Of a stretch of 64,000 bases of DNA, positions 52,074 to 63,038 are shown one piece after another. A program made the position numbers and the translations under genes. Within the stretch, counting starts at the first letter, position 1. Each line of letters starts with the position of its first letter. Source of the stretch: Prochlorococcus marinus (GTDB lineage Bacteria > Cyanobacteriota > Cyanobacteriia > PCC-6307 > Cyanobiaceae); NCBI RefSeq assembly GCF_001180245.1, contig NZ_CVSV01000131.1, forward strand, positions 310,001 to 374,000, in the 5' to 3' direction. Below the pieces are notes generated by a model. That model saw nothing but the letters and a program-made list of their open reading frames with translations. It ran no database searches and was not told where the DNA came from.

Positions 52074-53983
52074 CTTAATAATTGGGGTGATCTCTCTTTC
52101 TCAGGAATTTTGGTGAACTTGGAAAGAATACTTATAAATTCATCACCATCTAATGTTTCTTTTTCGATTAATAGGTCAACTATCTTATCCATAGCTTCTC
52201 TATTTTTGCTTACTATATCGTAGGTCTCTTTATAACATTCTTTGACCATTATTCTTACACTTTCATCTATTTGTTTAGAGATAGAATCAGAAATTTCACT
52301 TCTAGTCATTAAATCTCTACCAACAAATACTTCTTGATTACCACTTTCTAAAGCTATCGGACCTAAATTACTCATTCCAAATCTAGTAACCATCTGGCGG
52401 GCCATTGAAGCAACTTGTTGGAAATCACCTCCAGCTCCTGTTGTAATCTCACCTTCCCCAAAAACAACATCTTCAGCAGCTCTTCCTCCTAAAGCACCCA
52501 TTATCCTAGCTTTTAATTGCGCCCTGCTAACAAGGGTTTGTTCATCATCTGGGGTAAACCAAGTTAATCCTTTAGCTTGACCTCTTGGAATGACGGTAAC
52601 TTTTTGAACAGGATCATGGGCTTTGACAAGTGAACCTATGAGAGCGTGGCCAACTTCATGATAAGCAATTAATCTTTTGCTTCTACCATCTGTTAATGGA
52701 GAACCTTCCATTCCTGCGACAATCCTATCTACAGAGTCATCAATTTCTGAGATACTTATAGAGTCTTTTCTCCTCCTGGCAGTTAATATAGCAGCCTCAT
52801 TTAATAAATTTGCTAAATCTGCTCCAGTAAAACCTGGTGTCCTTCTCGCAATGCTTTCAAGAGTTAAATCCTCTTGAAGTTTCTTATTCCTTGCATGAAC
52901 TTCCAATATTGATAGTCTACCCTTGATATCAGGTGCATCTACAGTTACCTGTCTATCAAATCTTCCTGGCCTCATTAGCGCTGAGTCTAGAACATCGGGC
53001 CTGTTTGTGGCTGCAATGATTATTATGCCACTATTACCTTCGAAACCATCCATTTCAGTAAGTAATTGATTGAGAGTTTGTTCTCTCTCATCATTACCTC
53101 CACCAATACCTGCACCTCTTTGCCTTCCGACTGCATCGATTTCATCAATAAAAATTAAACAGGGACTATTCTCTTTAGCTCTTTTGAAAAGGTCTCTAAC
53201 TCTACTAGCGCCAACACCAACAAACATTTCAACAAATTCAGAACCCGATAATGAAAAGAATGGTACACCAGCTTCACCTGCAATAGCTTTGGCTAAAAGA
53301 GTTTTACCAGTACCAGGAGGTCCTACCAATAGAACCCCTTTGGGAATTCTTGCTCCTACAGAAGTAAATTTTTCTGGTTTTTTCAGAAAAGTGACAACTT
53401 CTTGCAAATCCTGTTTAGCTTCATTAACGCCTGCAACATCATCGAATACAACTCCTGTTTCAGCTTCCATCGCAAATCTTGCTTTAGTTTTTCCAAACTG
53501 CATTGCTTGGCCTGGACCTCCAGGCATACCATTTGACCTCCTCGCCAACAAAATTAAACCTCCAATTAAGATAGCAGGGAAGAGTAAATTACCTAAAATT
53601 CCTAATGCAGGGGGGGCTGTTTTTATTGGATGAACATCAAAACTAATACCCTCATTTTTTAAAATATTTATAAGTTCTGGTGTTAAGCCTGGAAGATCTA
53701 CACGCAACCTTTGAACTTTATTATCTAAATCCGAATCTATTGTCTCTATTACTGCATTTCTGCCTCCCTCAAAAATATCAACAGATGTAACTCTTCCCGA
53801 ATTAATGTAATCTAAAAATCTTCCGTAACTAACTCTTGCTACCGCTGAATTTCTTGGTGCAACAGTAGTGCCATTAGATTTAAGCGAATCAACGTTGCTT
53901 GAAGATAAAAATTGGTAGGAAAGTGCTATAACTAGAAGTATAGGTAAAGCCCATAAAATTAATGTTTTAAATTTTTGATTCAT
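52070..53983 (-). CDS. ftsH: ATP-dependent zinc metalloprotease FtsH
   Basis: About 637 residues from ATG 53983 (a TTG at 54001 would add six). Two membrane segments lie at residues about 7-25 and 105-125. The AAA+ domain has GPPGTGKT, the SRH region and [15 protein letters not shown]. The zinc protease motif is HEVGHALIG, with the third zinc ligand further downstream. FtsH degrades damaged photosystem II D1 and other membrane proteins. The short divergent gap to sipA holds both promoters. Confidence 0.95.
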   Translation of the reverse strand: MNQKFKTLILWALPILLVIALSYQFLSSSNVDSLKSNGTTVAPRNSAVARVSYGRFLDYINSGRVTSVDIFEGGRNAVIETIDSDLDNKVQRLRVDLPGLTPELINILKNEGISFDVHPIKTAPPALGILGNLLFPAILIGGLILLARRSNGMPGGPGQAMQFGKTKARFAMEAETGVVFDDVAGVNEAKQDLQEVVTFLKKPEKFTSVGARIPKGVLLVGPPGTGKTLLAKAIAGEAGVPFFSLSGSEFVEMFVGVGASRVRDLFKRAKENSPCLIFIDEIDAVGRQRGAGIGGGNDEREQTLNQLLTEMDGFEGNSGIIIIAATNRPDVLDSALMRPGRFDRQVTVDAPDIKGRLSILEVHARNKKLQEDLTLESIARRTPGFTGADLANLLNEAAILTARRRKDSISISEIDDSVDRIVAGMEGSPLTDGRSKRLIAYHEVGHALIGSLVKAHDPVQKVTVIPRGQAKGLTWFTPDDEQTLVSRAQLKARIMGALGGRAAEDVVFGEGEITTGAGGDFQQVASMARQMVTRFGMSNLGPIALESGNQEVFVGRDLMTRSEISDSISKQIDESVRIMVKECYKETYDIVSKNREAMDKIVDLLIEKETLDGDEFISILSKFTKIPEKERSPQLLS

Positions 53984-54090
53984 TAATTTGCAGAAAGTCA
54001 ATTCTAGGATTCTAGACTGAATCAGTTCATTTCGTTGATATTTTCTCTAACTTTATGCTTATACTACTGTTTAATGTATCTAATTTATAA

Positions 54091-54300
54091 ATGAAATTTG
54101 AGATCAACGATAAGGTTAAGTTAATTGCGCCAATCTCTTATTTGAAGACTTCAGATAATATGCCGATGTTAAGACCACCTGATCTAGTGGCAATTGATGA
54201 AATTGGGGAAATACTTTCAATTAAATCTCCAGATACTGTTGAAGTAAAGTTTAGGAGAGGTTCGTTTTTAATAGATATTGATAAGATTGAGAAAAACTAA
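54091..54300 (+). CDS. sipA: SipA-like regulator (DUF3148)
   Basis: 69 residues with the SH3-like DUF3148 fold. NDKVKLIAPISYLKTSDNMP, MLRPPDLVAIDEIGEI and VKFRRGSFLIDIDKIE match SipA, the small protein that binds and stimulates the NblS (Hik33) sensor kinase controlling high-light and nutrient stress genes. Its stop is 1 bp from the convergent M16 gene. The link to hli regulation is a family-based inference. Confidence 0.82.
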   Translation: MKFEINDKVKLIAPISYLKTSDNMPMLRPPDLVAIDEIGEILSIKSPDTVEVKFRRGSFLIDIDKIEKN

Positions 54301-54301
54301 T

Positions 54302-55519
54302 CTAAAAGTTTTTCTTCCACCTGTTAATAATTTCTAAACATATATTTTTATTTCCAGAAATACTCAGAAAAGGTTTTGAAAAATACTTATTAGTTAATTT
54401 CAAAATATCTAACGAAGAAATTTCATCTATTTTTGAATTTAAATCGTTCTCAGAAATTGGTGAAATTCCATAACTAACTAACTGTATCTTTCTCTGTAGA
54501 ATTTCATCTAATGATTGATTTCCTAACAAAAAAGAACCTTTTATTTTTTCTTTTGCCAAAAATATTTCAGCATCAGTCAACGGATTTAAAAGTAAATTTT
54601 TCCATAGTTTTGATAAAAGTTCAAAAGCAAAAAGTGCTTGATCATTAGTTACGGATAAATAAATTAAAAATGGAGCATTTCCACTCCTGATAGGATAGTA
54701 AACACCTAAATCGTAAGTGATACCATGTTTTTCTCTAAAAAGTTTAAATAAAGCAGCGCTCATTCCATAAGATAAATATGATTCCAAAACCTTAAGAGGA
54801 AAATATTCACTACTTCTTCGCGAGCAAGTTTGGTCTCCCATCATTATTATTGTTTGATTTGAATCATTATTAATGTAATCAAATCTATTCGAAGTATTTA
54901 AATTATGATTTAAAGGATCTGATTTTTCTTTTAAGATTTTTTTTTCAAGTGTTTCAAAATTTTCTCCATTTATTCCGGGATTATTTGAAATTAAATACTT
55001 TTCTCTATTTTTTAAATTTTTAAACTCAAGCAAAACATCTTCATATGTAATCTTTGAGACATCATTAGCATTGCCTATAGTGTTAAAAGCATATGGATGA
55101 TTTGTGTAAACAATTTTTCTCCATTTTTCAAAACAAATATTGAATGGATTCTCTCTATCTTTTTTAATGTGATCAATAGAAGATTTTTTTACTTTTTTAA
55201 ATTCAGTTTCCGAGAGGATTGGCTTATTAATTATTAAGTCTAATAAAGGGAATAATTTGCTGAAATGTTCATTGAGGGATTTAATACTTATTGAAATACC
55301 ATCTTCAAATATTTCTTGATTTAATTCTGCTCCATAGGACTCAATATATTCAGAGAGAGTGAAATTGTTAAAACCTTCACATCCTCTGGTAAGTAATGAA
55401 CAAAGGATCTTGTTTATCCCTTTTTTGCCAATACTATCCATATCACTGCCCCCTTTAATCCAAATTGAGGCAGTTGAAAAATTTCTTTTTTTATTATTCA
55501 AAAAATATCTTTTTAACAT
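54302..55519 (-). CDS. M16 peptidase family protein, non-catalytic partner
   Basis: 405 residues of the processing-peptidase fold. The region where HxxEH is expected reads KGINKILCSLLTRGCEGFNN and lacks both the zinc histidines and glutamate. The C-half keeps the family pattern (FREKHGITYDLGVYYPIRSG). It overlaps the catalytic partner by 7 bp and so should form a heterodimer with it, the inactive subunit helping substrate binding. Confidence 0.88.
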   Translation of the reverse strand: MLKRYFLNNKKRNFSTASIWIKGGSDMDSIGKKGINKILCSLLTRGCEGFNNFTLSEYIESYGAELNQEIFEDGISISIKSLNEHFSKLFPLLDLIINKPILSETEFKKVKKSSIDHIKKDRENPFNICFEKWRKIVYTNHPYAFNTIGNANDVSKITYEDVLLEFKNLKNREKYLISNNPGINGENFETLEKKILKEKSDPLNHNLNTSNRFDYINNDSNQTIIMMGDQTCSRRSSEYFPLKVLESYLSYGMSAALFKLFREKHGITYDLGVYYPIRSGNAPFLIYLSVTNDQALFAFELLSKLWKNLLLNPLTDAEIFLAKEKIKGSFLLGNQSLDEILQRKIQLVSYGISPISENDLNSKIDEISSLDILKLTNKYFSKPFLSISGNKNICLEIINRWKKNF

Positions 55520-56763
55520 TTCTCAGGAGATGCAACTAATGTAAATTTCTCTCCACGGATATATTCTGTGATCTCTTTGAAGTTATCCAAGTCATTCCAA
55601 TAATTTAAATGACTCTCTAAATTATTTATTGAAGATTTTCTCCCCCAAAGAAGTTCATTTCCAAAGAATGAAGAGAGTTGTGTTGATGTCTCTAAATTAA
55701 AGATATAGTTACTTTTAACAATATTTATTGCTTTTTTTATTTCATCCAAAGCCAAGACTTTACAATTTGAGATCTCATATATTGTTTTATTAATTTGCTT
55801 TTCTACTAAATCAATATCCTTGGACTCACAACTTGCTTCCATTATAAGCAATCCTCCTAATTCTCCAGCATTTACATCTACATATACCGATTCAACAAGA
55901 TTACTATCTTCTTTTAAAATTTTAACTAATCTGCTATTTCTTCCAACAGAGAGTATGGATGCTAATATCTCTAGTCCAATAATATTTTTTTGATCATTTA
56001 GGTTTGGGATAAACCAAGCCATAAATATTCTTGAAAACTCTAAATTATCAAACTTAACTGACTCTCTACCATTCCTTATTTTTAAAGAAGGTTTATTTTT
56101 TAGATTTATTAAATTCGGACTTTCTTTTATGCCAGATAGATCACTTTTTTTAAAAATTTCATAAATTTCTTCGGAGAGATTCCCCGCAATTGCAATACAA
56201 ATTTTTTCGGTAGTGTAATGTTTGCTATGAAATTTCACAAGGTCATTTATTTCTAAATTTTCAATACTATGTTCAGTTCCCAAGATTGAATTGGCATAAT
56301 TAGGACCTAACCAAACCCTTTTCAAAAAATAATTATATAGTCTCTCTTCAGGCTGATCATTTTGTTGTTTTATTTCATCAATAACTACCCCTTTTTCTTT
56401 TATAAATTCATCAGGATTAAAATCTGGAGCTACGACAATATTTGTCAAAAGAGCAAGTGATTCTTTAAAGTTATTGGGTGGAACTAAGACATGGTAATGT
56501 ACATCATCATAACCAGTTGAAGCGTTACTTATTCCGCCTAGTGATTCAATTTTATGGTCAAACTCACCTGGCATTATTTTGTTAGATCCTTTAAAAATCA
56601 TATGTTCTAGAAAATGAGCAGTGCCATTTTTATCAACATCCTCAAATGAAGAACCTGCTTTGCACCAAATATCAATGCTTATAAGCGGCAATTCTTTATT
56701 GTCCACAAACACACATCTAGTTTTGCTTGAATGGGTGTAGTAGTTAACATCTCCTACTTTCAT
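55513..56763 (-). CDS. M16 zinc peptidase, catalytic subunit
   Basis: 416 residues with the inverted zinc motif HFLEHMIFKGS (HxxEH, about residue 48) and the distal glutamate region in EEIKQQNDQPEERLYNYF. The C-half has the R/Y pair. Processing peptidase-like; may clear peptides in the periplasm or cytoplasm. No signal peptide is obvious. It overlaps its partner gene by 7 bp; divergent from pcyA. Confidence 0.9.
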   Translation of the reverse strand: MKVGDVNYYTHSSKTRCVFVDNKELPLISIDIWCKAGSSFEDVDKNGTAHFLEHMIFKGSNKIMPGEFDHKIESLGGISNASTGYDDVHYHVLVPPNNFKESLALLTNIVVAPDFNPDEFIKEKGVVIDEIKQQNDQPEERLYNYFLKRVWLGPNYANSILGTEHSIENLEINDLVKFHSKHYTTEKICIAIAGNLSEEIYEIFKKSDLSGIKESPNLINLKNKPSLKIRNGRESVKFDNLEFSRIFMAWFIPNLNDQKNIIGLEILASILSVGRNSRLVKILKEDSNLVESVYVDVNAGELGGLLIMEASCESKDIDLVEKQINKTIYEISNCKVLALDEIKKAINIVKSNYIFNLETSTQLSSFFGNELLWGRKSSINNLESHLNYWNDLDNFKEITEYIRGEKFTLVASPEKC

Positions 56764-56780
56764 TTCAGTTCTCTTTTTAA

Positions 56781-57529
<749 letters not shown>

Positions 57530-57530
<1 letters not shown>

Positions 57531-58444
57531 TGAAGTTAAAAATATTAAAAAATTTATTTATTTATTTTTTATTATTTACACCAATATCTCTTGGTGTTGT
57601 TTCCTGTTCTGGAAATAATAAATCTAGTTCAAAATTTAAAGAGGAAATAACTTCAGACTTCATACCTCCTATTACAGCTGTTGCCGCACTTGGTCAACTT
57701 TCTCCTTCGGGAGAGATTAGACAATTGGCAGCTCCAATAAGTCAATTTGGCTCTTCCCCCCGAATTGTCGAAATTTTTGTAAATGAAGGGGATTTCGTAA
57801 GAAAAGGTGATATCCTCGCAATCTTTGAAAATGGAGAAAAATTAATCGCTGATCTTGAAAGGAACGAAAATCTAATTAATACTATTAACGAAGAAATTAC
57901 CTTAAAAAAAGATCAAATTCAAAGGTATGAATTAGCTTTGAACAAAGATGCATATTCTTTTGTTGAGTTTTCACAGAGAAAAGATGAATTATTAAAATTG
58001 CAAAAACAGAAAATAAACCTTATCGGAGATCAAAAAAACATAAAGATAGATCTATTTAATTCAAAACTAAGGAGTCCAATCGATGGTTTTATCCTTGGAA
58101 TAAATACGAGAGTTGGTGAAAGGCCTAAAAATGAAGGGATTTTGGATATTGGTTCTAGTCAAAAAATGGAAGCTTTGATAGAGGTTTATGAATCTGATAT
58201 CGATAGGGTCTTTATCTCTCAGAATGTTGAATTGAGCAGTGAGAATGGAGGTTTCCAAAAAAATCTTAAGGGAAAGGTGATTAGGATTAGTCCTCAGGTA
58301 AAACAAAGAAAAGTTCTTTCGACTGATCCAACAGGGGATGCTGATTCACGAATTATCGAGGTACTAGTAAAACTTGATCAAGATTCTATAGATATCGTTC
58401 AAAACTATGCAGGAATGAAAGTGATTGCAAAATTTATTCCCTAA
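57530..58444 (+). CDS. devB: DevB-like membrane fusion protein
   Basis: 304 residues of the HlyD/membrane-fusion family. N-terminal anchor with a possible lipobox-like VVSCSG (residue 26), a first lipoyl half (IVEIFVNEGDFVRKGDILA), a coiled coil (residues about 105-170), the second lipoyl half (LRSPIDGFILGINTRVGERP) and a beta barrel. It bridges the DevCA exporter to the outer membrane. Starts overlapping pcyA by one base; devC starts on its last base. Confidence 0.88.
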
Positions 58445-59616
58445 TGAGTTTTTCTTTTTTAAAATTTAGAAAAATACCATTAGCGTGGTTGTTATTAACT
58501 AGGCAACCATTAAGGTTAGCAGTTGCCATAGCTGGAATCAGTTTTGCAGGGATTTTGATGTTCATGCAATTAGGTTTTAGAGATGGTTTATTTGACACGA
58601 GCGTAACTATTCATAAGCTTCTAGATGCTGATCTTGTTTTGATAAGTCCCAGATCAAAAAGTTCTATAAGCATGAGTGGATTCCCAAAAAGAAGATTAAT
58701 TCAAACTCTCGCAGTAGAAGATGTTGAAAAAACTGCTCCCGTTAATCTAAATTATTTACTTTGGAGAAATCCCGAAAATCTTAAAACTAGATCAATACTT
58801 GCATTAGGTTTTAATCCCTCCGATTCACTTCTTTTAGATGAGGGATTCTCAAAGAAAGCTTATAAATTAAGAAATCCATCAAGAGTTCTTTTTGACAAAC
58901 TATCTAGACCTGAATTTGGACCAATTGAAGAATGGTTCTTATCTGAAAAAAAAGTTGAGACTGAGGTTGCTGGTAAAAGAGTGATTGTTGAGGGCCTTGT
59001 GGAGTTGGGACCATCTTTTGGCGCAGATGGTAATTTGATAACTAGTAGAGAAACCTTCTTAAGACTTTTTCCTGCTAATCCTCCTGGCAGTATAGAAATT
59101 GGTCTAGTAAAGCTAAAAAAAGGATCTAATCCTGAATTGATTTCAAGGATATTAAATAAATCACTCCCAAATGATGTTAAGGTTCTTACAAAAAATCAAT
59201 TTATAGAATTTGAGAAGAATTATTGGAAAAATAGTACTGCAATAGGTTTTATATTTAGTTTGGGAGCATTGATGGGTTTCGTTGTAGGGTGTGTGGTTGT
59301 TTATCAAATTCTTTATAGTGACGTTACAGATCACCTTCCAGAGTACGCCACCTTATTGGCAATGGGGTATAGACTTAAGTCCCTTTTCTTTGTTGTAGCT
59401 AGAGAGGGGTTTTTGTTAGCTTTGTTTGGTTATTTACCTGCTTATTTCTCTGGTCAAGTACTTTACTCAGTTATAAGAAGTTCTACTAAACTCCCAATAA
59501 TAATGGACGCAGACAAAACTATTTTAATTTTCGTATTAGTTTTAGTTATGTGTATGGGGTCCGCCGCTGTTGCGATGCGTAAATTAGTTGATGCTGATCC
59601 TGCCGAAATTTTTTAA
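58444..59616 (+). CDS. devC: DevC-like ABC exporter permease
   Basis: 390 residues; an N-terminal span (LAVAIAGISFAGILMFMQLG) and three C-terminal spans (TAIGFIFSLGALMGFVVGCV, FFVVAREGFLLALFGYLPAY, ILIFVLVLVMCMGSAAVAM) around a large periplasmic domain: the MacB/FtsX layout. With devB and devA it forms a DevBCA-type exporter, best known for glycolipid export in heterocystous strains; here the substrate is unknown. Confidence 0.9.
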   Translation: MSFSFLKFRKIPLAWLLLTRQPLRLAVAIAGISFAGILMFMQLGFRDGLFDTSVTIHKLLDADLVLISPRSKSSISMSGFPKRRLIQTLAVEDVEKTAPVNLNYLLWRNPENLKTRSILALGFNPSDSLLLDEGFSKKAYKLRNPSRVLFDKLSRPEFGPIEEWFLSEKKVETEVAGKRVIVEGLVELGPSFGADGNLITSRETFLRLFPANPPGSIEIGLVKLKKGSNPELISRILNKSLPNDVKVLTKNQFIEFEKNYWKNSTAIGFIFSLGALMGFVVGCVVVYQILYSDVTDHLPEYATLLAMGYRLKSLFFVVAREGFLLALFGYLPAYFSGQVLYSVIRSSTKLPIIMDADKTILIFVLVLVMCMGSAAVAMRKLVDADPAEIF

Positions 59617-59629
59617 TAATTTAAGATAA

Positions 59630-60358
59630 ATGGTTAAAGCTAATAAATCAAAAAATAATGTTAAAAATCTTAAAACAGTCTCAATAAATAATTTGAGTCA
59701 CTTTTATGGAAAAAATGAGAACAAAAAACAAGTTCTTAATGACGTTAATTTAAATATTGATAAAGGAGAGTTGGTTCTTTTGAAAGGACCTTCTGGATGT
59801 GGTAAAACGACTCTTTTGACCTTAATTGGTGCCTTGAGAACCTGTCAAAGTGGAGATTTAACTGTATTAAATAATCAGTTAAATGGAGCATCAAGGAAAA
59901 CTCGTCAGATTCTTAGAAGAAGTATTGGAATGATTTTTCAAGGTCACAATCTTCTGAGATGTTTAACAGCAGAACAGAATGTCCAGATGGGCGCCGATTT
60001 AATAAAAGGTTTAACATATTTGCAAAGACGAGAAATAGCGCGGAATTGGTTGTCAGCAGTAGGATTAGAAGAACATCATAAAAAGTTGCCAAATGACTTA
60101 TCTGGTGGGCAGAAACAGAGAGTAGCAATTGCTCGAGCTTTATCTGCTAATCCAAAACTTTTATTAGCTGATGAGCCGACTTCTGCTTTAGATAGTGTCA
60201 CAGGAAGAGAAATAGTAACCCTTTTAAGGAAACTAGCAAAAGAGCAAAATTGTTCTGTACTTATGGTGACGCATGATCCAAGAATTTCTGATATGGCTGA
60301 TAGGATTTTAAATATGGAAGATGGTAAAATATATAGTGCTCATAGTGAGCTAATATAA
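59630..60358 (+). CDS. devA: DevA-like ABC exporter ATPase
   Basis: 242 residues. Walker A GPSGCGKTTLL, Q-loop MIFQGHNLLRCLTAEQN, signature DLSGGQKQRVAIARAL, Walker B LLLADEPTSALDS. LolD/MacB-type ATPase; third gene of devBCA, 13 bp after devC. Confidence 0.92.
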   Translation: MVKANKSKNNVKNLKTVSINNLSHFYGKNENKKQVLNDVNLNIDKGELVLLKGPSGCGKTTLLTLIGALRTCQSGDLTVLNNQLNGASRKTRQILRRSIGMIFQGHNLLRCLTAEQNVQMGADLIKGLTYLQRREIARNWLSAVGLEEHHKKLPNDLSGGQKQRVAIARALSANPKLLLADEPTSALDSVTGREIVTLLRKLAKEQNCSVLMVTHDPRISDMADRILNMEDGKIYSAHSELI

Positions 60359-60376
60359 TAAAAAGTTAAAAATTTT

Positions 60377-60526
60377 ATGTCTAAGAGAAGGAATCTAAAA
60401 AAAGAAAAGCAGGAGCGTAATAGAGCCTATGCTAGAAAATTCAAAAAAAGGAAATTAAGAACTGATGGAAGACCTGATGGTGGAAACGTTACAGGCACAG
60501 CAAATAATGGCGGTGCAGCTGATTAG
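60377..60526 (+). CDS. Conserved small basic protein, 49 aa
   Basis: ATG at 60377. The N-half is very basic (SKRRNLKKEKQERNRAYARK) and the C-half is a Gly/Asn-rich tail (TDGRPDGGNVTGTANNGGAA). I recall this as a conserved cyanobacterial hypothetical; it looks like a nucleic-acid-binding or ribosome-associated mini-protein. It starts 18 bp after devA. Confidence 0.75.
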   Translation: MSKRRNLKKEKQERNRAYARKFKKRKLRTDGRPDGGNVTGTANNGGAAD

Positions 60527-60587
60527 GGAATATCTTTTATTTTTAACTTTTGGAGTTTAATATATCATGCATATTTAAAACATAATC

Positions 60588-61499
60588 ATGAATGTAAGTA
60601 TTGTTATACCGACTTACAATAGATTACCTATACTAGAGAAATGTCTATTTGCGCTTGAGAATCAAAAATTAAATACAAATATCAGTAATTATGAAGTAAT
60701 AGTAGTTGATGATGGGTCAACTGATGGGACAACCGCATGGATAAGTAAAAACAAAGCTAATCTCCCACACGTTATTCTATTTCAGCAAGAACATGGTGGG
60801 CCTGCACTTGGAAGAAATCTGGGAGTGATTAAATCAAAATATGAAATTATTATATTCATTGATAGTGATCTTATTGTTTTAGACAATTTTATAAATTGCC
60901 ACGTAGAAAAATTACTTGCCTCTTGGAGAAAAAATGATAAAAAATGTTTTACCTATGGCTCGGTAGTCAATACATCTAATTTTCTAAATCCTCAGAGTGA
61001 AAAACATAAAATAATGGACACTTCTTTTGCATACTTTGCTACTGGGAATGTAGCGATATCAAAAGAATTGATTTTAAGTGTGGGATTATTTGATACTTCT
61101 TTTAGTCTTTACGGTTGGGAGGATTTAGAACTTGGAGAAAGATTAAAAAAAATTGGGACAAAATTAATTAAATGCCCAAATGCAGTAGGTTTTCATTGGC
61201 ATCCGCCATTTAATTGCGAACAAATAGATTCATTAATAACTCAAGAAAAAGAGAGAGCAAAAATGGCTTTAGTGTTTTATAGAAAACACCCAAATTTAAG
61301 GGTTAGATTTATGATTCAATTAACTCCTCTCCATAATTTACTTTGGCATATTCTTTGCTTGGGAGGACTAATCAGTGTTGATAGAATCCTTCCTTTATTA
61401 AGATTCCTAGTAAATATAAGAAGAAATAGACTTGCACTTGAGATACTTAGGATCCCTCTAAATATGATATACATTAAGGAGTTAACCAAATCAAGATAA
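60588..61499 (+). CDS. Family 2 glycosyltransferase
   Basis: 303 residues of the GT-A fold: SIVIPTYNRLPILEKCLFAL, DDGSTDGTTAWISK (nucleotide site), the metal-binding FIDSDLIVLD, and LYGWEDLELGERLKKIG (acceptor/catalytic region, ED). C-terminal hydrophobic helix near 250-290 may anchor it to the membrane. Donor and acceptor sugars are unknown. Confidence 0.9.
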   Translation: MNVSIVIPTYNRLPILEKCLFALENQKLNTNISNYEVIVVDDGSTDGTTAWISKNKANLPHVILFQQEHGGPALGRNLGVIKSKYEIIIFIDSDLIVLDNFINCHVEKLLASWRKNDKKCFTYGSVVNTSNFLNPQSEKHKIMDTSFAYFATGNVAISKELILSVGLFDTSFSLYGWEDLELGERLKKIGTKLIKCPNAVGFHWHPPFNCEQIDSLITQEKERAKMALVFYRKHPNLRVRFMIQLTPLHNLLWHILCLGGLISVDRILPLLRFLVNIRRNRLALEILRIPLNMIYIKELTKSR

Positions 61500-61552
61500 A
61501 AAACTTTTAGAAATACACATCACTTGCTAGAATATTTGGAGTAAATTTCACA

Positions 61553-61623
61553 CATCTGACAGTTTCGGGTGAATTATTAATATTAATTCCCCGTCAGATG
61601 GAGGCTAACCCGAAACCCTTTTT
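61553..61623 (+). promoter_or_regulatory. rpsB leader with interlocked stems (pseudoknot or attenuator)
   Basis: CATCTGAC (61553-61560) is fully complementary to GTCAGATG (61593-61600), and GTTTCGGGT (61562-61570) to ACCCGAAAC (61608-61616). The order a-b-a'-b' gives an H-type pseudoknot or two exclusive hairpins. The second stem is followed by CCCTTTTT, like an intrinsic terminator, 6 bp before the rpsB ATG. The S2 protein represses its own leader (also pseudoknotted) in gamma-proteobacteria, so autoregulation is plausible. Confidence 0.7.
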
Positions 61624-61628
61624 AAATT

Positions 61629-62333
61629 ATGGCTGTTGTATCACTATCAGAGATGATGGAAGCTGGTGCTCATTTTGGGCATCAAACTAGACGTTGGAAC
61701 CCCAAGATGTCTAAGTATATATATTGCGCGAGAAACGGAGTACATATTATTGACCTTGTAAAAACAGCATTGTGTATGAACAATGCGTATAAATGGACTA
61801 GAAACGCAGCAAAAAGCGGTAAACGTTTCCTATTTGTAGGTACAAAAAAACAAGCCTCAGACGTTGTAGCTCAAGAAGCTACCCGCTGTGGAGCTGCATA
61901 TGTAAATCAAAGATGGCTTGGAGGGATGTTGACTAATTGGACAACAATGAAAGCTAGGATTGAAAGATTAAAGGATCTAGAAAGAATGGAAAGTAGTGGT
62001 TCAATAGCAATGAGGCCTAAAAAAGAAGCAGCAGTATTAAGAAGAGAACTTGAAAGATTACAAAAATACTTAGGTGGACTTAAGAGTATGAGAAGATTAC
62101 CAGATGTAGTTGTATTAGTTGATCAGAGAAGAGAATCTAATGCAGTATTAGAAGCTAGAAAATTAGATATCTCATTAGTATCGATGTTGGATACAAATTG
62201 CGATCCGGATTTGTGTGAAGTTCCAATTCCTTGTAACGACGATGCAGTTCGATCTGTTCAACTTATTTTAGGAAGACTTGCAGATGCCATAAATGAGGGT
62301 AGAAAAGGCTCTAATGCCGAAAGAAAAAATTAA
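61629..62333 (+). CDS. rpsB: 30S ribosomal protein S2
   Basis: 234 residues: [56 protein letters not shown] and [20 protein letters not shown] are all S2 signatures. tsf follows after 44 bp, the usual bacterial pair. A structured leader lies directly upstream. Confidence 0.98.
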   Translation: MAVVSLSEMMEAGAHFGHQTRRWNPKMSKYIYCARNGVHIIDLVKTALCMNNAYKWTRNAAKSGKRFLFVGTKKQASDVVAQEATRCGAAYVNQRWLGGMLTNWTTMKARIERLKDLERMESSGSIAMRPKKEAAVLRRELERLQKYLGGLKSMRRLPDVVVLVDQRRESNAVLEARKLDISLVSMLDTNCDPDLCEVPIPCNDDAVRSVQLILGRLADAINEGRKGSNAERKN

Positions 62334-62377
62334 ATTCCAATTTAAAACTTACTATTCACTATTTTTTATTACTTCAA

Positions 62378-63034
62378 ATGGGAAACATTACAGCAAAACT
62401 TGTAAAAGATCTTAGAGACAAAACTGGCGCAGGAATGATGGACTGCAAAAAAGCACTTAACGAAACTGACGGGAATGTAGATAAAGCTTTGGAATGGTTA
62501 AGAAAGAAAGGCATAGCTAGTGCTGAAAAGAAATCGGGAAGAGTAGCGGCAGAAGGGTCAATTGGTAGTTATATACATACAGGATCAAGAGTAGGAGTTT
62601 TACTAGAGTTAAATTGTGAAACTGATTTCGTTGCTAGAGGTGATATATTCCAATCTCTCTTGAAGGATGTCTCAATGCAAGTAGCAGCATGCCCAAATGT
62701 TGAGTATGTTTCAATTGATGAAATACCTGAAGATGTTGTGGAAAAAGAAAAGCAGATTGAAATGGGTAGGGATGATTTATCTGGAAAACCAGAACAAATT
62801 AAAGAAAAAATAGTTGAAGGGAGAATAGCAAAAAGACTTAATGAGCTTGTTTTGCTTTCACAACCCTACATTAAAGATAGTTCTCTAACAGTTGAGGATC
62901 TTGTTAAACAAGCAGCTGCAAAAATTGGGGAAAATATCAAAGTAAGACGCTTTACAAGATATACATTGGGTGAAGGTATCGAAAAAAATCAGATGGACTT
63001 TGCTGAAGAGGTTGCATCAATGCAAACAAACTAG
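62378..63034 (+). CDS. tsf: Elongation factor Ts
   Basis: 218 residues: N-terminal [20 protein letters not shown] and [20 protein letters not shown], then [13 protein letters not shown] are diagnostic for EF-Ts, the EF-Tu nucleotide exchange factor. The length is of the short cyanobacterial type. A hypothetical gene begins 4 bp after its stop. Confidence 0.97.
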   Translation: MGNITAKLVKDLRDKTGAGMMDCKKALNETDGNVDKALEWLRKKGIASAEKKSGRVAAEGSIGSYIHTGSRVGVLLELNCETDFVARGDIFQSLLKDVSMQVAACPNVEYVSIDEIPEDVVEKEKQIEMGRDDLSGKPEQIKEKIVEGRIAKRLNELVLLSQPYIKDSSLTVEDLVKQAAAKIGENIKVRRFTRYTLGEGIEKNQMDFAEEVASMQTN

Positions 63035-63038
63035 TCAT

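Noticed and set aside
53070..53633. 187-codon open frame on the plus strand opposite ftsH
   Set aside because: Antisense shadow of a strongly conserved ftsH coding region; composition follows the ftsH codons and there is no promoter or start context.
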